A DNA stretch of 64,000 bases from UBA11490 sp964564685 (GCA_964564685.1 CAZMBC010000001.1:186001-250000), one strand, 5' to 3'. Shown: positions 28,090 through 36,460, counted from the stretch's first letter. The notes: generated from the letters alone by a model not told the origin. Numbers and translations are program-made.

Positions 28090-29376
28090 TTATTTAATTT
28101 TTTCCATTTTGGTTAAGCCACCCATATACATTTGTAGCGCTGGTGGAATGTTAACACTGCCATCCTCGTTTAAGTTGTTCTCAAGCACAGCAATTAGCGC
28201 ACGAGTGGATGCAAGCACCGTGTTGTTAAGGGTGTGAGGATAATAGTTTCCCTTTTCGCCCTTTATTCTAATGCCTAATCTGCGCGCTTGTGCATCTCCT
28301 AGTGTTGAGCACGAGCCTACTTCAAAATATTTTTGCTGTCTTGGACTCCAGGCCTCAATATCGCACGACTTAACCTTTAGGTCAGCAAGGTCACCACTAC
28401 AGCACTCTATTGTGCGCACCGGCACATTAAGCGCCCTAAATATCTCAACAGTATATTGCCACATTTTATTGTACCAGTCCATGCTATCCTCGGGCTTACA
28501 AATAACAATCATTTCTTGTTTTTCAAACTGATGCACCCTGTAAATTCCGCGTTCTTCAATGCCATGCGCGCCCACTTCCTTTCTAAAACAAGGCGAATAG
28601 GATGTCATTGTAATTGGCAGTTTGCTTTCCGCAATAAGTTGGTCTTTAAACTTGCCAATCATAGAATGCTCGCTTGTGCCAATCAAAAACAAATCTTCGC
28701 CCTCTATTTTGTACATCATTGCATCCATTTCTGCAAAACTCATAACACCATTAACAACATCACCTCTTATCATAAAAGGTGGAATACAATAAGTAAAACC
28801 CTTATTAATCATGTAATCACGCGCAAAGTTTATCATGGCGCTAACCAAGCGGGCTGGATTACCCATTAAATAATAAAATCCGTTTCCGCTTGTTCTGCCT
28901 GCGCTATCCTTATCCAAGCCACCAAAGTTTGCCAAAATATCTGCATGATAAGGCACTTCAAACGCTGGCACTTTGTTTTCACCAAACTTTTGAAGTTCTA
29001 CATTTTCGCTATCATCCTTGCCAATAGGCACATCTGGCGCTATAATATTAGGAATAATCATCATAATGCTTTTAATTTTCTCTGATATTTCTGCCTCTTT
29101 GGCTTCCAACTCCGCAAGGCGCGAATTAATTGCAACAACTTCTTGTTTTTTTGCATTAGCCTCATCCACGCGTTTTTCGCGCATTAACAGCCCTATTTCT
29201 CCGCTTATTTTATTGCGTTTTGCGCGCAAATTATCTCCCTCTTGTTTAAGTGCGCGATTTTGGTTGTCAAGCGCCAAAACTTCATCCACCTTGCTTACTT
29301 TTGAATGCTGAAACTTGCGTTTAATATTTTCTTTTACAAGCTCGGGGTTTGTTCTTATAATGTTAATATCAATCAT
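28090..29376 (-). CDS. serS: Seryl-tRNA synthetase
   Basis: 428 residues, the normal length. The N-terminal antiparallel coiled coil (~residues 25-105) that binds the long variable arm of tRNA-Ser is evident, followed by the class II core: motif 2 FRKEVGAHGIEERGIYRVHQ and motif 3 near the C-terminus (GIRIKGEKG...LNNTVLASTRALIAVLEN). It charges tRNA-Ser and also feeds selenocysteine synthesis where present. The RBS AAGGAGAAAGTTT precedes the ATG. Expression is controlled by the T-box leader at 29400-29638, and the cognate tRNA-Ser(GGA) is encoded in the same window. Confidence 0.97.
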   Translation of the reverse strand: MIDINIIRTNPELVKENIKRKFQHSKVSKVDEVLALDNQNRALKQEGDNLRAKRNKISGEIGLLMREKRVDEANAKKQEVVAINSRLAELEAKEAEISEKIKSIMMIIPNIIAPDVPIGKDDSENVELQKFGENKVPAFEVPYHADILANFGGLDKDSAGRTSGNGFYYLMGNPARLVSAMINFARDYMINKGFTYCIPPFMIRGDVVNGVMSFAEMDAMMYKIEGEDLFLIGTSEHSMIGKFKDQLIAESKLPITMTSYSPCFRKEVGAHGIEERGIYRVHQFEKQEMIVICKPEDSMDWYNKMWQYTVEIFRALNVPVRTIECCSGDLADLKVKSCDIEAWSPRQQKYFEVGSCSTLGDAQARRLGIRIKGEKGNYYPHTLNNTVLASTRALIAVLENNLNEDGSVNIPPALQMYMGGLTKMEKIK

Positions 29377-29399
29377 AAACTTTCTCCTTATTTATGGCG

Positions 29400-29638
29400 A
29401 TTTTTTAAAAAAAACACCACTAAAAAAAACTGCATTTTTTAGAGGTGAAATTAATCCACGGTACCACTCTAATTGGACATAGTGCCCCACTCATTATCTG
29501 CAAATTGCGTCATGCAGTCAACCCAACTCTTCGCTGGTGTCTCCGGGGTGGAAATAATATTACCTATGTTTGTTTACACCAACCACAAACTCTCTGAAAT
29601 AGGCCACATATTAATAGTCCCTTCATCAACATATTACA
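29400..29638 (-). promoter_or_regulatory. T-box riboswitch leader of serS (specifier UCC)
   Basis: Read on the minus strand from the start site near 29638. Stem I contains AGAGAG and an apical GTTTG...CAAAC hairpin; its lower arm (TAATAT/ATATTA) leaves an internal loop in which TTCCAC offers the codon UCC (29552-29550) followed by A. Near 29470-29453 is AGAGTGGTACCGTGGAT, the conserved T-box (AGGGTGGnACCGCG-type). A terminator stem CACCTCTAAAAAA / TTTTTTAGTGGTG (29447-29415) with a T8 tail follows. Uncharged tRNA-Ser would stabilise the antiterminator and turn serS on. Confidence 0.9.
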
Positions 29639-29644
29639 AGATTT

Positions 29645-29674
29645 AGTATAACCAATTTATAATAATTTTGTCAA
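29645..29674 (-). promoter_or_regulatory. serS promoter
   Basis: Consensus TTGACA (29674-29669), 18-bp spacer, TATACT (29650-29645) on the minus strand, directly before the T-box leader. Confidence 0.85.
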
Positions 29675-29773
29675 CAGTTTATGTAATAAACACACTAAAC
29701 TTGTTTTAAAACTCGTATAAAATACCCTAAAACGGATAAAATTTTTTATAGTTTTTAATTACAAGGAGAATAT

Positions 29774-30379
29774 ATGGAAAAAATAGATTTTGAAAAAAGC
29801 GAAACAAAAGTTAATTTGGCACGCGCTTTTGCGGGTGAGTGTCAGGACGGAGCAAGATATCAGTTTGTTGCCACACAGGCACAGCAAGAGGGCTACACAA
29901 ACATCCAAAACTTGCTAAAAACCTTTGCTAAAAACGAGATGGCTCACGCTAAAATGTTTTTTGATTTAATTAATCAAAACTGTACTAAAAAAACGCAAAA
30001 CATTCAAATTACAGGCGGATATCCTTTTGAGTGCGGAAGTTTGCAGCAAAATTTAAAGGATTCTATTCAAACGGAAATTAGTCAAAGCGAAAATGTTTAT
30101 CCATCTTTTGCTAAAATAGCAAAGGACGAGGGGTTTTTAGAGATTGCTAAAAAATTTGAGTATGTGGCAAGTGTAGAAAACTCTCACCACGAAATGCTAA
30201 CCGAACTTTTGGCTATGCTAAAAGCAAATAAATTGTATAAGTCTATGGATGTTAGAGTTTGGAAGTGCGGTCAGTGCGGATACATGCGTGAAAGCAAAAG
30301 CTGTTGGGAAATTTGCCCCGCATGCAACATGCCAAAAGGCTACTGTCAAATATGTTTAAAAAGCGCAAAACAACTATAG
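29774..30379 (+). CDS. Rubrerythrin family protein, Cys-rich tail variant
   Basis: 201 residues with a strong RBS (ACAAGGAGAATAT). The diiron four-helix bundle is seen as LARAFAGECQDGARYQF with NEMAHAKMF, and ENVYPSF with VENSHHEML; the Glu/His ligand positions (E in GEC, E-x-x-H in NEMAH and VENSHH) are kept. The C-terminus is a rubredoxin-like domain (WKCGQCGYM ... CPACNM) that carries an extra CQIC after the normal four cysteines. Rubrerythrins reduce hydrogen peroxide with electrons from rubredoxin in anaerobes. It is a monocistronic unit, divergent from serS. A second, canonical rubrerythrin is at 46707-47252. Confidence 0.9.
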   Translation: MEKIDFEKSETKVNLARAFAGECQDGARYQFVATQAQQEGYTNIQNLLKTFAKNEMAHAKMFFDLINQNCTKKTQNIQITGGYPFECGSLQQNLKDSIQTEISQSENVYPSFAKIAKDEGFLEIAKKFEYVASVENSHHEMLTELLAMLKANKLYKSMDVRVWKCGQCGYMRESKSCWEICPACNMPKGYCQICLKSAKQL

Positions 30380-30522
30380 CATGCGCCAACACCTTAGCCA
30401 TTAGTTGACCATTTATTAACAAATATTGTTGTTGTTTAATTTTACTCCACATATAAAATGGATAAATATAATTTATGTTTTCATTTACACATATTTTTTG
30501 TTATTAAATTGATTTTGCAAAT

Positions 30523-30552
30523 AAAAAAAGGCTAATTTACTGCCTTTTTTTG
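30523..30552 (-). terminator. Terminator of the first degV gene
   Basis: AAAAAAAGGC / GCCTTTTTTT hairpin (30523-30550), T-rich on the minus strand and also on the plus strand. It could serve the convergent rubrerythrin gene too. Confidence 0.7.
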
Positions 30553-30558
30553 TTTTTA

Positions 30559-31389
30559 TTATTCTTCCATAGTTGCTATGCCAATTGCGCCAATCCCCAC
30601 ATGACATCCAAAGACTGGGTCAACACATTCAATTTTAGGATTTTCAATGTTAAGCACAGATTTTAAACGTTCGCAAATACGACTAACATTGGCATTATCA
30701 TGAATGTAGCACACATATAGCCTTTTAACATTTTTAGGAATGTTTGCAATCATTTCTACAATACCTTTCCCTAAACCCAGAACTTTTTTAGTAACAGTTA
30801 TTATATTGTTTTTAACCTCAAAAACGGGTTTTATTTTCAAAACATCCGCAATTACTGCAGAAAGTTTTCCAACCCTGCCACCCCTTTTTAAATATTCCAT
30901 AGTTTCAGGGATAAACTGAATTTTTGTTTTTTGTTGAAGAGTAGGAATAAGTTCCAAAATTTCCTCAAAAGTGGCGCCGTTTTCCACGCGCTCCACACAT
31001 TCTTCCAACAACAATTTTTCTGCCAAACTAGCACATTTTGAATCCACAACAGCAAGTTTTTTGCCCTCAAACGCTTTGCTTGCCAAGCATGCACCGTTAT
31101 ATGTTCCGCTAAAACAACTGGCAATTGTTAGCACAATAACTCCCGCATCTTTATCCTGCAAATAAATTTCGCTAATGGCATCCTCAAAATCCTGTGGGCT
31201 AGGCTGGCTAGTAGTAGGAAAACTTTTTGTATTTGCTAGTTTATCAAAAAATATCCTCCAATTTTCCTCACCTGCACCGTCCAAAACTTCATCATCTAAA
31301 ACCAGTTTTAAACTTACAACTTTTATATCATGTTGTTTTACATAATCATCCGTTAAACCAAAAGTACTATCTACAACAAATTTAACCAT
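30559..31389 (-). CDS. DegV family fatty-acid-binding protein (1)
   Basis: 276 residues from ATG 31389, which follows TTGGAGGTTAAT; the longer TTG-started frame (31401) is rejected. The fold is recognised by VDSTFGLTDDYV at the N-terminus, TSQPSPQDFEDA (T-S-x-P-S-P, fatty-acid-binding loop), VLTIASCFSGTYNGA, and the GGRVGKLSAVIADVLKIKPVF hinge. DegV proteins (FakB in Staphylococcus) bind fatty acids and hand them to the kinase FakA; FakA is not in this window. A second family member is at 45105-45950. It belongs to a single-gene unit closed by the terminator at 30523. Confidence 0.9.
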   Translation of the reverse strand: MVKFVVDSTFGLTDDYVKQHDIKVVSLKLVLDDEVLDGAGEENWRIFFDKLANTKSFPTTSQPSPQDFEDAISEIYLQDKDAGVIVLTIASCFSGTYNGACLASKAFEGKKLAVVDSKCASLAEKLLLEECVERVENGATFEEILELIPTLQQKTKIQFIPETMEYLKRGGRVGKLSAVIADVLKIKPVFEVKNNIITVTKKVLGLGKGIVEMIANIPKNVKRLYVCYIHDNANVSRICERLKSVLNIENPKIECVDPVFGCHVGIGAIGIATMEE

Positions 31390-31461
31390 ATTAACCTCCA
31401 ATAATTATAGCACATGTGGTTCAAAAGAATTCAGTACTATATTTTATATTCTCAAATTACA

Positions 31462-32586
31462 TTATATACTATTTTTGAAAGATAAGTGAAGCAAATGCTC
31501 CATATTTTTTTCTCCCAATTGTTTATAAACCGCCAAAATATTTTCATTGGCATGGCTAGTTTTTATTTTGTTTGTGTGGTCCAGCGCATAAAGCCCGCCA
31601 CCGCGCAAACGCACCAATTCATCATTAGAAATCTTGCTATGGTCCACATATGGCTGACCCGGGCCATTAATACATCCGCCTTGACAGTTCATAACCTCTA
31701 CAAGATGATATTCCTTACCAGCCTTAATTTCTTCCAAAACCTTTTTTGCGTTGGAAATTCCATTAACTATTGCAATTTTAAGCACGCCCTCTGCGGTATT
31801 TATTTCACACTCTCTAATGCCATCGTTTGTGCGAATTGTGTTAATTGCAAATTCTTCGTCAGTTAAGGAATTGCTGGTTTTAACCTCTAAAATGCTGTTT
31901 AAATGGTTGTTTAAGATATGTACAGTAGTGCGCAAAACTGCCTCCGTAACTCCACCCGTTACGCCAAATATTAATCCCGCACCACTACTTACACCAAACA
32001 ATTCGTCAAAATTTTCATCTACGCAGTCAGCAATATTAACGCCACGCTGTTTTAAAATCGAAGCCAGTTCCCTTGTTGTTAGCGATACATCAATATTGTT
32101 GTCGCGCGTTCTTTCTAGTTTTTTTCCTACACAAGGAGTAACCGACACAACTTTTATATTAGGCGAAAAATGTTTTATAAGTGTGCTTAACATTTCGGTG
32201 GGAGATTTGCAAGTAGACGCATTTTTAGCCAAATCCTCGTATGCGTATTCTAAATATTTTATCCAAACAGGACAGCAACTAGTTAATACAGGCAAGTTTG
32301 TGTTTTGTCTGAACCTGCGTGCTAGTTCCTTGCTTTCTTCAATTATAGTAAAGTCTGCACCCGCGCAAACATCATACACATAATTAAATCCCGCCTGTTT
32401 TAGTCCCGATACAAGTTTTCCCACAACATTTGTGCCAATAGGAAATCCAAATTCCTCGCCAATAGCCACCCTAACTGCTGGTGCAATTTGCACCGCAACA
32501 AGCGTGTTTTTATTGTTTAAAAATTGTATAACCTTTTCCTCGTCCGAAAGCGATTGCTCGGGAGTTTTTGATTTAACTAGTTTCAT
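31462..32586 (-). CDS. [FeFe]-hydrogenase H-cluster domain protein, stand-alone
   Basis: 374 residues. The three H-cluster motifs are present: P1 LTSCCPVW (residues 101-108, C104/C105), P2 TPCVGKKLE (C152), and P3 VMNCQGGCINGPGQP (C301/C305). The supporting segments IAPAVRVAIGEEFG, CKSPTEML and SGAGLIFGVTGGVTEAV also match. It has the C-terminal small-subunit-like tail (YALDH ... SHANE ... LLHLSF) but no N-terminal 2Fe-2S, 4Fe-4S or ferredoxin-like domains, so any electron transfer must use an outside partner. P2 and P3 are slightly off consensus (T for M; N, Q and GP insertions). It overlaps the upstream Mrr-like gene by 14 bp. No hydEFG maturase genes lie in this window. Confidence 0.8.
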   Translation of the reverse strand: MKLVKSKTPEQSLSDEEKVIQFLNNKNTLVAVQIAPAVRVAIGEEFGFPIGTNVVGKLVSGLKQAGFNYVYDVCAGADFTIIEESKELARRFRQNTNLPVLTSCCPVWIKYLEYAYEDLAKNASTCKSPTEMLSTLIKHFSPNIKVVSVTPCVGKKLERTRDNNIDVSLTTRELASILKQRGVNIADCVDENFDELFGVSSGAGLIFGVTGGVTEAVLRTTVHILNNHLNSILEVKTSNSLTDEEFAINTIRTNDGIRECEINTAEGVLKIAIVNGISNAKKVLEEIKAGKEYHLVEVMNCQGGCINGPGQPYVDHSKISNDELVRLRGGGLYALDHTNKIKTSHANENILAVYKQLGEKNMEHLLHLSFKNSI

Positions 32587-33070
32587 CCATTTTCCCTTTT
32601 AAATTTTCATAAATCCACTTATCAAAAAGTTGGCTGTTTTGCTTGGGAGTGCCCGAAATTAACGCGCATAACTCCTCCCTACCCAGCAACATAACATTAA
32701 GCTTTTTTGCGCTGTTTACAGCGTTTTTTGTAAATATAGAGTTTGTTATAAGCACCGCAATATTAGCATCAAAATATTTCTTGCCCGAAAAGGCCTCCTG
32801 AACACCCTTATTGCCAACCGAGTGATTGTAATACAGCTTGGTTTGCACTGCTAAAGTTAATCCATTTTTGCTTGCCAAAATATCCACACCATAATCCTTG
32901 CTTTTTGGGGTAAGTTTGCACTTAAAACCGCAATTTTTTAGCAAAACACTTGTTAGCACTTCAAAGTCATATCCGTCAAGCGCGTCCACATTGTCTATTG
33001 AAATGTTTTGTAAAAATTTATTAACTTTTCTCTTTTCTAAAGCTAATTTAATACTATTCCAAAAAAGCAT
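32573..33070 (-). CDS. Mrr-like restriction-endonuclease-fold protein
   Basis: 165 residues. An N-terminal basic helix is followed by the Mrr (PD-(D/E)xK) core: GYDFEVLTSVLLKNCGF, then DYGVDILASKNG and LAVQTKLYY (the D ... QxK catalytic pattern, residues ~74-95), VQEAFSGKKYFDA and VLITNSIFTKNA. The fold cleaves DNA in type IV restriction and other repair or recycling systems; the partner is unknown. A TATAAT-like -10 lies near 33104. The ATG is 15 bp from a GGAG, farther than usual. The stop overlaps the hydrogenase-domain start by 14 bp, so both are translated together. A functional link is unexpected. Confidence 0.8.
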   Translation of the reverse strand: MLFWNSIKLALEKRKVNKFLQNISIDNVDALDGYDFEVLTSVLLKNCGFKCKLTPKSKDYGVDILASKNGLTLAVQTKLYYNHSVGNKGVQEAFSGKKYFDANIAVLITNSIFTKNAVNSAKKLNVMLLGREELCALISGTPKQNSQLFDKWIYENLKGKMDETS

Positions 33071-33162
33071 TTTTTAAGTTTAAATCACTCCTATTATGTA
33101 TTATATCAAATATAAAAAATTTAAACAAAGAGAATATCCATATATTTTGTCGGCACAACAAA

Positions 33163-33187
33163 AAAACAAGCGCTAGGCTTGTTTAAA
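33163..33187 (-). terminator. Terminator of the lipoprotein gene
   Basis: AAACAAGC / GCTTGTTT hairpin (33165-33184) with a short loop. An A8 run on the left gives T8 on the minus strand. Confidence 0.8.
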
Positions 33188-33200
33188 ATATTATGTTGAT

Positions 33201-33971
33201 TTATTCTCCAAAAAAGTCGTTTAAATCCATACCGGAAGGAATTTCTTGATAATCCTTGAACGATGGAAAATCAATAGCTTTATCGTAAGCTACTAAAACA
33301 TAATTTATTGTTGCATATTCTGTACTATACGAAGATGTAACACCAACTAATTGATTGTCTTCAAAAACAACATAATATACATAGTCATCAGCAGTAATTT
33401 CAAATTTATTTGTACTGCCTTTTGTATAGGATTTAACAACAACTTCCTCATCATCAATTTTAGAGTGAATTTCAGTAAATAATGTATTTAACATCTCAGA
33501 ATACCTAGCAATTAAATCGTTGTTACCATCCAAATTATCTTTTACATCTAATTGCATTTTATATTTTGCTGTTGTTCCCATTCCGTTTGCGTAAACATAA
33601 GCATAACCGTTTGTGTAATATAACTCGCTTTCCACATCAACTTTTACACCAAGTTCTTCACCTTTCATAACGCTTCTAATGGCTAGCTCGTTATTCTCAA
33701 GATCTACAATGCCATTAACAATAGCACTACTTGAACCATCAGCTGATTCAGTTTTTATGGTCAAGCGATAGCCTTTAATGTTAGTCTTTTCATTAACGGC
33801 CGAGTCGTCTGTACCAACAATGTTTTGATAATCTGCAACAGTTGCATCAGAATATGTACCTTTTGTGTTAAGTTGTGCTTCGGTTTTTAGTGTATCGCCA
33901 CCACATGCTCCAAGTAATAACACGCATGGCAACAAAACAAAAGCCAAAATCAAATTTTTTATTCTTTTCAT
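33201..33971 (-). CDS. Beta-rich lipoprotein, single-module relative of the giant surface protein
   Basis: 256 residues. It starts with a basic lipoprotein signal and the lipobox LLGAC-G (cysteine ~23), with RBS AAGGGGTAAAGA. The mature part is beta-rich; the pattern 'NGIVDLENNELAI ... ELYYTNGYAYVYANG' resembles the modules of the 3,420-residue protein at 47364-57626 (such as ADLYYTNGKVYVDA). The ending contains EFITADDYVYYVVFED-type strands and acidic residues. No enzyme motif is visible. It may have an LppX/LolA-like ligand-binding fold, an inference only. It has its own promoter and terminator. Confidence 0.75.
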   Translation of the reverse strand: MKRIKNLILAFVLLPCVLLLGACGGDTLKTEAQLNTKGTYSDATVADYQNIVGTDDSAVNEKTNIKGYRLTIKTESADGSSSAIVNGIVDLENNELAIRSVMKGEELGVKVDVESELYYTNGYAYVYANGMGTTAKYKMQLDVKDNLDGNNDLIARYSEMLNTLFTEIHSKIDDEEVVVKSYTKGSTNKFEITADDYVYYVVFEDNQLVGVTSSYSTEYATINYVLVAYDKAIDFPSFKDYQEIPSGMDLNDFFGE

Positions 33972-33999
33972 TCTTTACCCCTTTTTTTGTATTTATTTA

Positions 34000-34028
34000 A
34001 GTTTATTGTAACTGTTTTAAAAAGTCAA
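34000..34028 (-). promoter_or_regulatory. Promoter of the beta-rich lipoprotein gene
   Basis: TTGACT (34028-34023), 17-bp spacer, TAAACT (34005-34000) on the minus strand, ~29 bp before the ATG. Confidence 0.6.
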
Positions 34029-34182
34029 CTTTTTCCATTTTTATTTATTGAGTTTAGACAAAATAATCAAAAATTTTACAACACAATAAAAATCATAAAA
34101 TTAAAATTAATAATTTTCTTGTTTTTTTTGCTTTTATATATTACAATAGTATTATGAGCAAATTTGCTTAATATTTTTGTTT

Positions 34183-34270
34183 GCAGAGATGTCAGAGTGG
34201 TCGAATGTGCAGTCTTGGAACGGCTGTGTACGGCAACGTACCCCGGGTTCGAATCCCGGTCTCTGCGCCA
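34183..34270 (+). tRNA. tRNA-Ser (anticodon GGA)
   Basis: 88 nt with encoded CCA. Acceptor stem GCAGAGA / TCTCTGC plus G discriminator and CCA, D arm with GTGGTCGAA, anticodon stem CAGTC / GGCTG with loop TTGGAAC (anticodon GGA, reading UCC/UCU), a long class II variable arm (TGTACG...CGTACC), and T arm with GGTTCGAATCC. It is the cognate tRNA for the UCC specifier in the serS T-box at 29400-29638. Confidence 0.97.
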
Positions 34271-34332
34271 AATGGTTCTTTTTCGAACTCAAACAATATT
34301 AATATTTAATTAGCATAATATTATATCGTATT

Positions 34333-34366
34333 AAAAAAACACCATGATTGTTAGCGGTGTTTTTTT
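34333..34366 (+). terminator. Terminator after tRNA-Ser
   Basis: AAACACC / GGTGTTT hairpin with a 13-base loop, followed by T7; about 63 bp after the tRNA 3' end. Confidence 0.65.
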
Positions 34367-34484
34367 ATTTTATAAAACGCTTTAATAGCATATAAATTTA
34401 AAATTCTTTACACAAAATTTCCTTTAAGAAAAAACAAAGGGGGCTTATTATATATTTTTTTAAAAACACAGTATTTGAAGTTAA

Positions 34485-34991
34485 TTACTTTACATTATTT
34501 TTTATAAATTCAATAAATTGCGGGCAAATTTGTTCCAAAGGTTTATTGTTGCAAAAAACTAGGTCGTAATCATAATTATAAACCTCATCATCCGAGGCGT
34601 TTCCATACACTTTGTTTTTTAATTCCTCACGCGGGGTTATAAGCAAAGTAAGTGTTTTTGTAATTGAGTGATTTAAAAATTTTTCAATCTCGCGGGGTTC
34701 GCGAATATGCACAAACATGATATCATAGTCACCATTCAAAAACACCTGTTGCTCTGCAAGCAAAAACTTAAGAGGATATTCGTTATACTCTGTCATCAGC
34801 CTTTTAAGGTCAGAAAGAAATTTTCTGGATTTATCCGATTTATCGCCCTGCCATCCACACTGCCTAGCCACCGCCTTAACGGGGTCTACTGACGACTTGT
34901 TGTGTACTTTAAAAGTACCCTCTAGTGCAGCAATCAATGAGTCCTTGCCACATCCACCAACGCCATTAATAACAATCGTAATTTTTTCCAT
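34485..34991 (-). CDS. Small P-loop nucleotide kinase-like protein
   Basis: 168 residues. The Walker A motif GVGGCGKDS (residues 10-18) has the GKD/S form typical of deoxynucleoside monophosphate or dephospho-CoA kinase-like enzymes. SSVDPVKAVARQCGW and RKFLSDLKRL (residues ~33-70) resemble the substrate-binding LID region of phage-type dNMP kinases, and HIREPREIEKF a lid/arginine segment. It has no Shine-Dalgarno sequence before the ATG; a TTGACT and TAAGAT lie upstream with only 6 bp between the -10 and the ATG, so translation may be leaderless. The specific substrate is unknown. Confidence 0.7.
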   Translation of the reverse strand: MEKITIVINGVGGCGKDSLIAALEGTFKVHNKSSVDPVKAVARQCGWQGDKSDKSRKFLSDLKRLMTEYNEYPLKFLLAEQQVFLNGDYDIMFVHIREPREIEKFLNHSITKTLTLLITPREELKNKVYGNASDDEVYNYDYDLVFCNNKPLEQICPQFIEFIKNNVK

Positions 34992-35255
34992 ATTTAAATC
35001 TTAACCCACTAGCCAACCAAAAGTCAAACGAATAAAAATATTAGCATTGCTTTTGTTTAACATAAACAAAACAATTTTATAAATTATAATTAAATATGAG
35101 TGCATTATTTTTTTTCAACAGCCATAAATATAACAGCCAATGCCTTTATAAAGCAAGGAAATTTATGCGAAATTATGTCAATTTTATAGAATTTTAATCA
35201 ATTTATTGACATATTTTAGCATATTTCATATATTTAATATAAAGGAGAGATAATT

Positions 35256-35624
35256 ATGAACAAAACATGGGCAAAAAACTGGCAAAAAGTATTAATTTGG
35301 TTTAGTGGATACTTTAGTTTTATAGCTTTTATACTGGTTGGTGGCTACTTTACATTTAAACACAAGGACAGCGAAGAATATAAAAAAACCTGCAAGCTTG
35401 CTTTTGTTGTAACCTTAATATTTGCTGCTATTTCCGCATTCTTTACTGTTTTTAGTTGTGTGGGAAGCATATTTAACTACTATGGCACAACAGCATATGA
35501 GTTTTACAGAGTATGCACAAATTTAGTATCAATTGCAAAAATAGTTGTTTACACTGTGTTCATCCTTTTAGCTTTGTTTAAAAAGGAACAGGAAAAACAA
35601 CCTGAAACTACTGAAGAAAATTAA
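35256..35624 (+). CDS. Small three-helix membrane protein, unknown function
   Basis: 122 residues with a good RBS (AAAGGAGAGATAATT). Three hydrophobic segments lie near residues 12-32, 46-68 and 88-110, ending in an acidic/lysine tail (KKEQEKQPETTEEN). There is no motif beyond this and the family is not recognised. It is a monocistronic unit between promoter-like AT-rich DNA and the terminator at 35633. Confidence 0.75.
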   Translation: MNKTWAKNWQKVLIWFSGYFSFIAFILVGGYFTFKHKDSEEYKKTCKLAFVVTLIFAAISAFFTVFSCVGSIFNYYGTTAYEFYRVCTNLVSIAKIVVYTVFILLALFKKEQEKQPETTEEN

Positions 35625-35632
35625 TAACACAC

Positions 35633-35662
35633 AAAAACAAGGTTATAAGCCTTGTTTTTTTG
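35633..35662 (+). terminator. Terminator after the three-helix membrane protein
   Basis: AAAACAAGG / CCTTGTTTT hairpin with a 7-base loop, then T7; 8 bp after the stop. Confidence 0.85.
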
Positions 35663-35734
35663 TTAATAAACCAATTTGTTTTGCTAAATAAATTGGTTGT
35701 GTTACTATAACAATAATAAAAAAAGGAGTTTTTT

Positions 35735-36454
35735 ATGAAAAAGTATGAAATTTATGCAAATTTAGTTTTTGGTGTGCTAATTTTGGCGGCAACAATTTGC
35801 TATACAGAAATTGACACAAGTGCATACATCACAAAAACGATTGCAAGTGTTTTGTTTGTTTTGTGCGGAGCGTTTAATTTGTTTTGTCTTTACAAAAATT
35901 ATAAATATGACGGCTGGTGGAAGGGCATTATAATGTTAGTTGGATTGATTTTTGCCATGGCTGGTGACATTTTTTTAATTGATCACTTTATTTTTGGAGC
36001 TATGCTTTTTGCAGTAGGTCATGTATTCTTTTTAATTTATTTTTGTTTAATGCAAAAATTTCACTTAATAGACTTTATATTAACCATAAGTATAATTGCA
36101 ATGGCTTTGCTTGTTATTTTACTGTATCCATATTTCGAATTTAACGGAATGTTGCCTGTTATACTTGCATATGCGGTTATCATTTCGTGCATGTTGGCAA
36201 AAGGCATTGGAAATTACATTTCACAACGCAACACAGCAAACCTTATTACTATGCTGGGCGCAATACTGTTCTTCTTTTCTGACTTAATGCTGTTATTTTT
36301 TGAGTTTGGCGGAAAAATTATTATATTTGATTACTTGTGCCTTTACACCTACTACCCTGGTGAATTTTTACTAGGCGTTTGTATTTTGCTTAACAAAAAC
36401 AACTACGCAAAAATCTTTGACCCCGCAAAACAAGCAATTGTAACTAAAAAATAA
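35735..36454 (+). CDS. YhhN family membrane protein (lysoplasmalogenase-like)
   Basis: 239 residues, an integral membrane protein with about seven helices. The central part carries the YhhN pattern MAGDIFLIDHFIFGAMLF (GD with a nearby acidic residue) and GHVFFLIYF (the H near the active site), followed by SDLMLLF with another conserved acid. YhhN/TMEM86-type enzymes cleave the vinyl-ether bond of lysoplasmalogens, which is plausible in anaerobes that make plasmalogens. The RBS AAAAAAGGAGTTTTTT is strong. It is monocistronic with a terminator right after it. Confidence 0.8.
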   Translation: MKKYEIYANLVFGVLILAATICYTEIDTSAYITKTIASVLFVLCGAFNLFCLYKNYKYDGWWKGIIMLVGLIFAMAGDIFLIDHFIFGAMLFAVGHVFFLIYFCLMQKFHLIDFILTISIIAMALLVILLYPYFEFNGMLPVILAYAVIISCMLAKGIGNYISQRNTANLITMLGAILFFFSDLMLLFFEFGGKIIIFDYLCLYTYYPGEFLLGVCILLNKNNYAKIFDPAKQAIVTKK

Positions 36455-36460
36455 TTTAAA

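Noticed and set aside
31751..32383. 210-codon open frame on the plus strand
   Set aside because: Antisense shadow of the [FeFe]-hydrogenase-domain gene; no RBS or recognisable domain.
34300..34480. Additional tRNA genes next to tRNA-Ser
   Set aside because: No second acceptor/T-arm pattern is present; the region holds only a hairpin terminator and AT-rich DNA.
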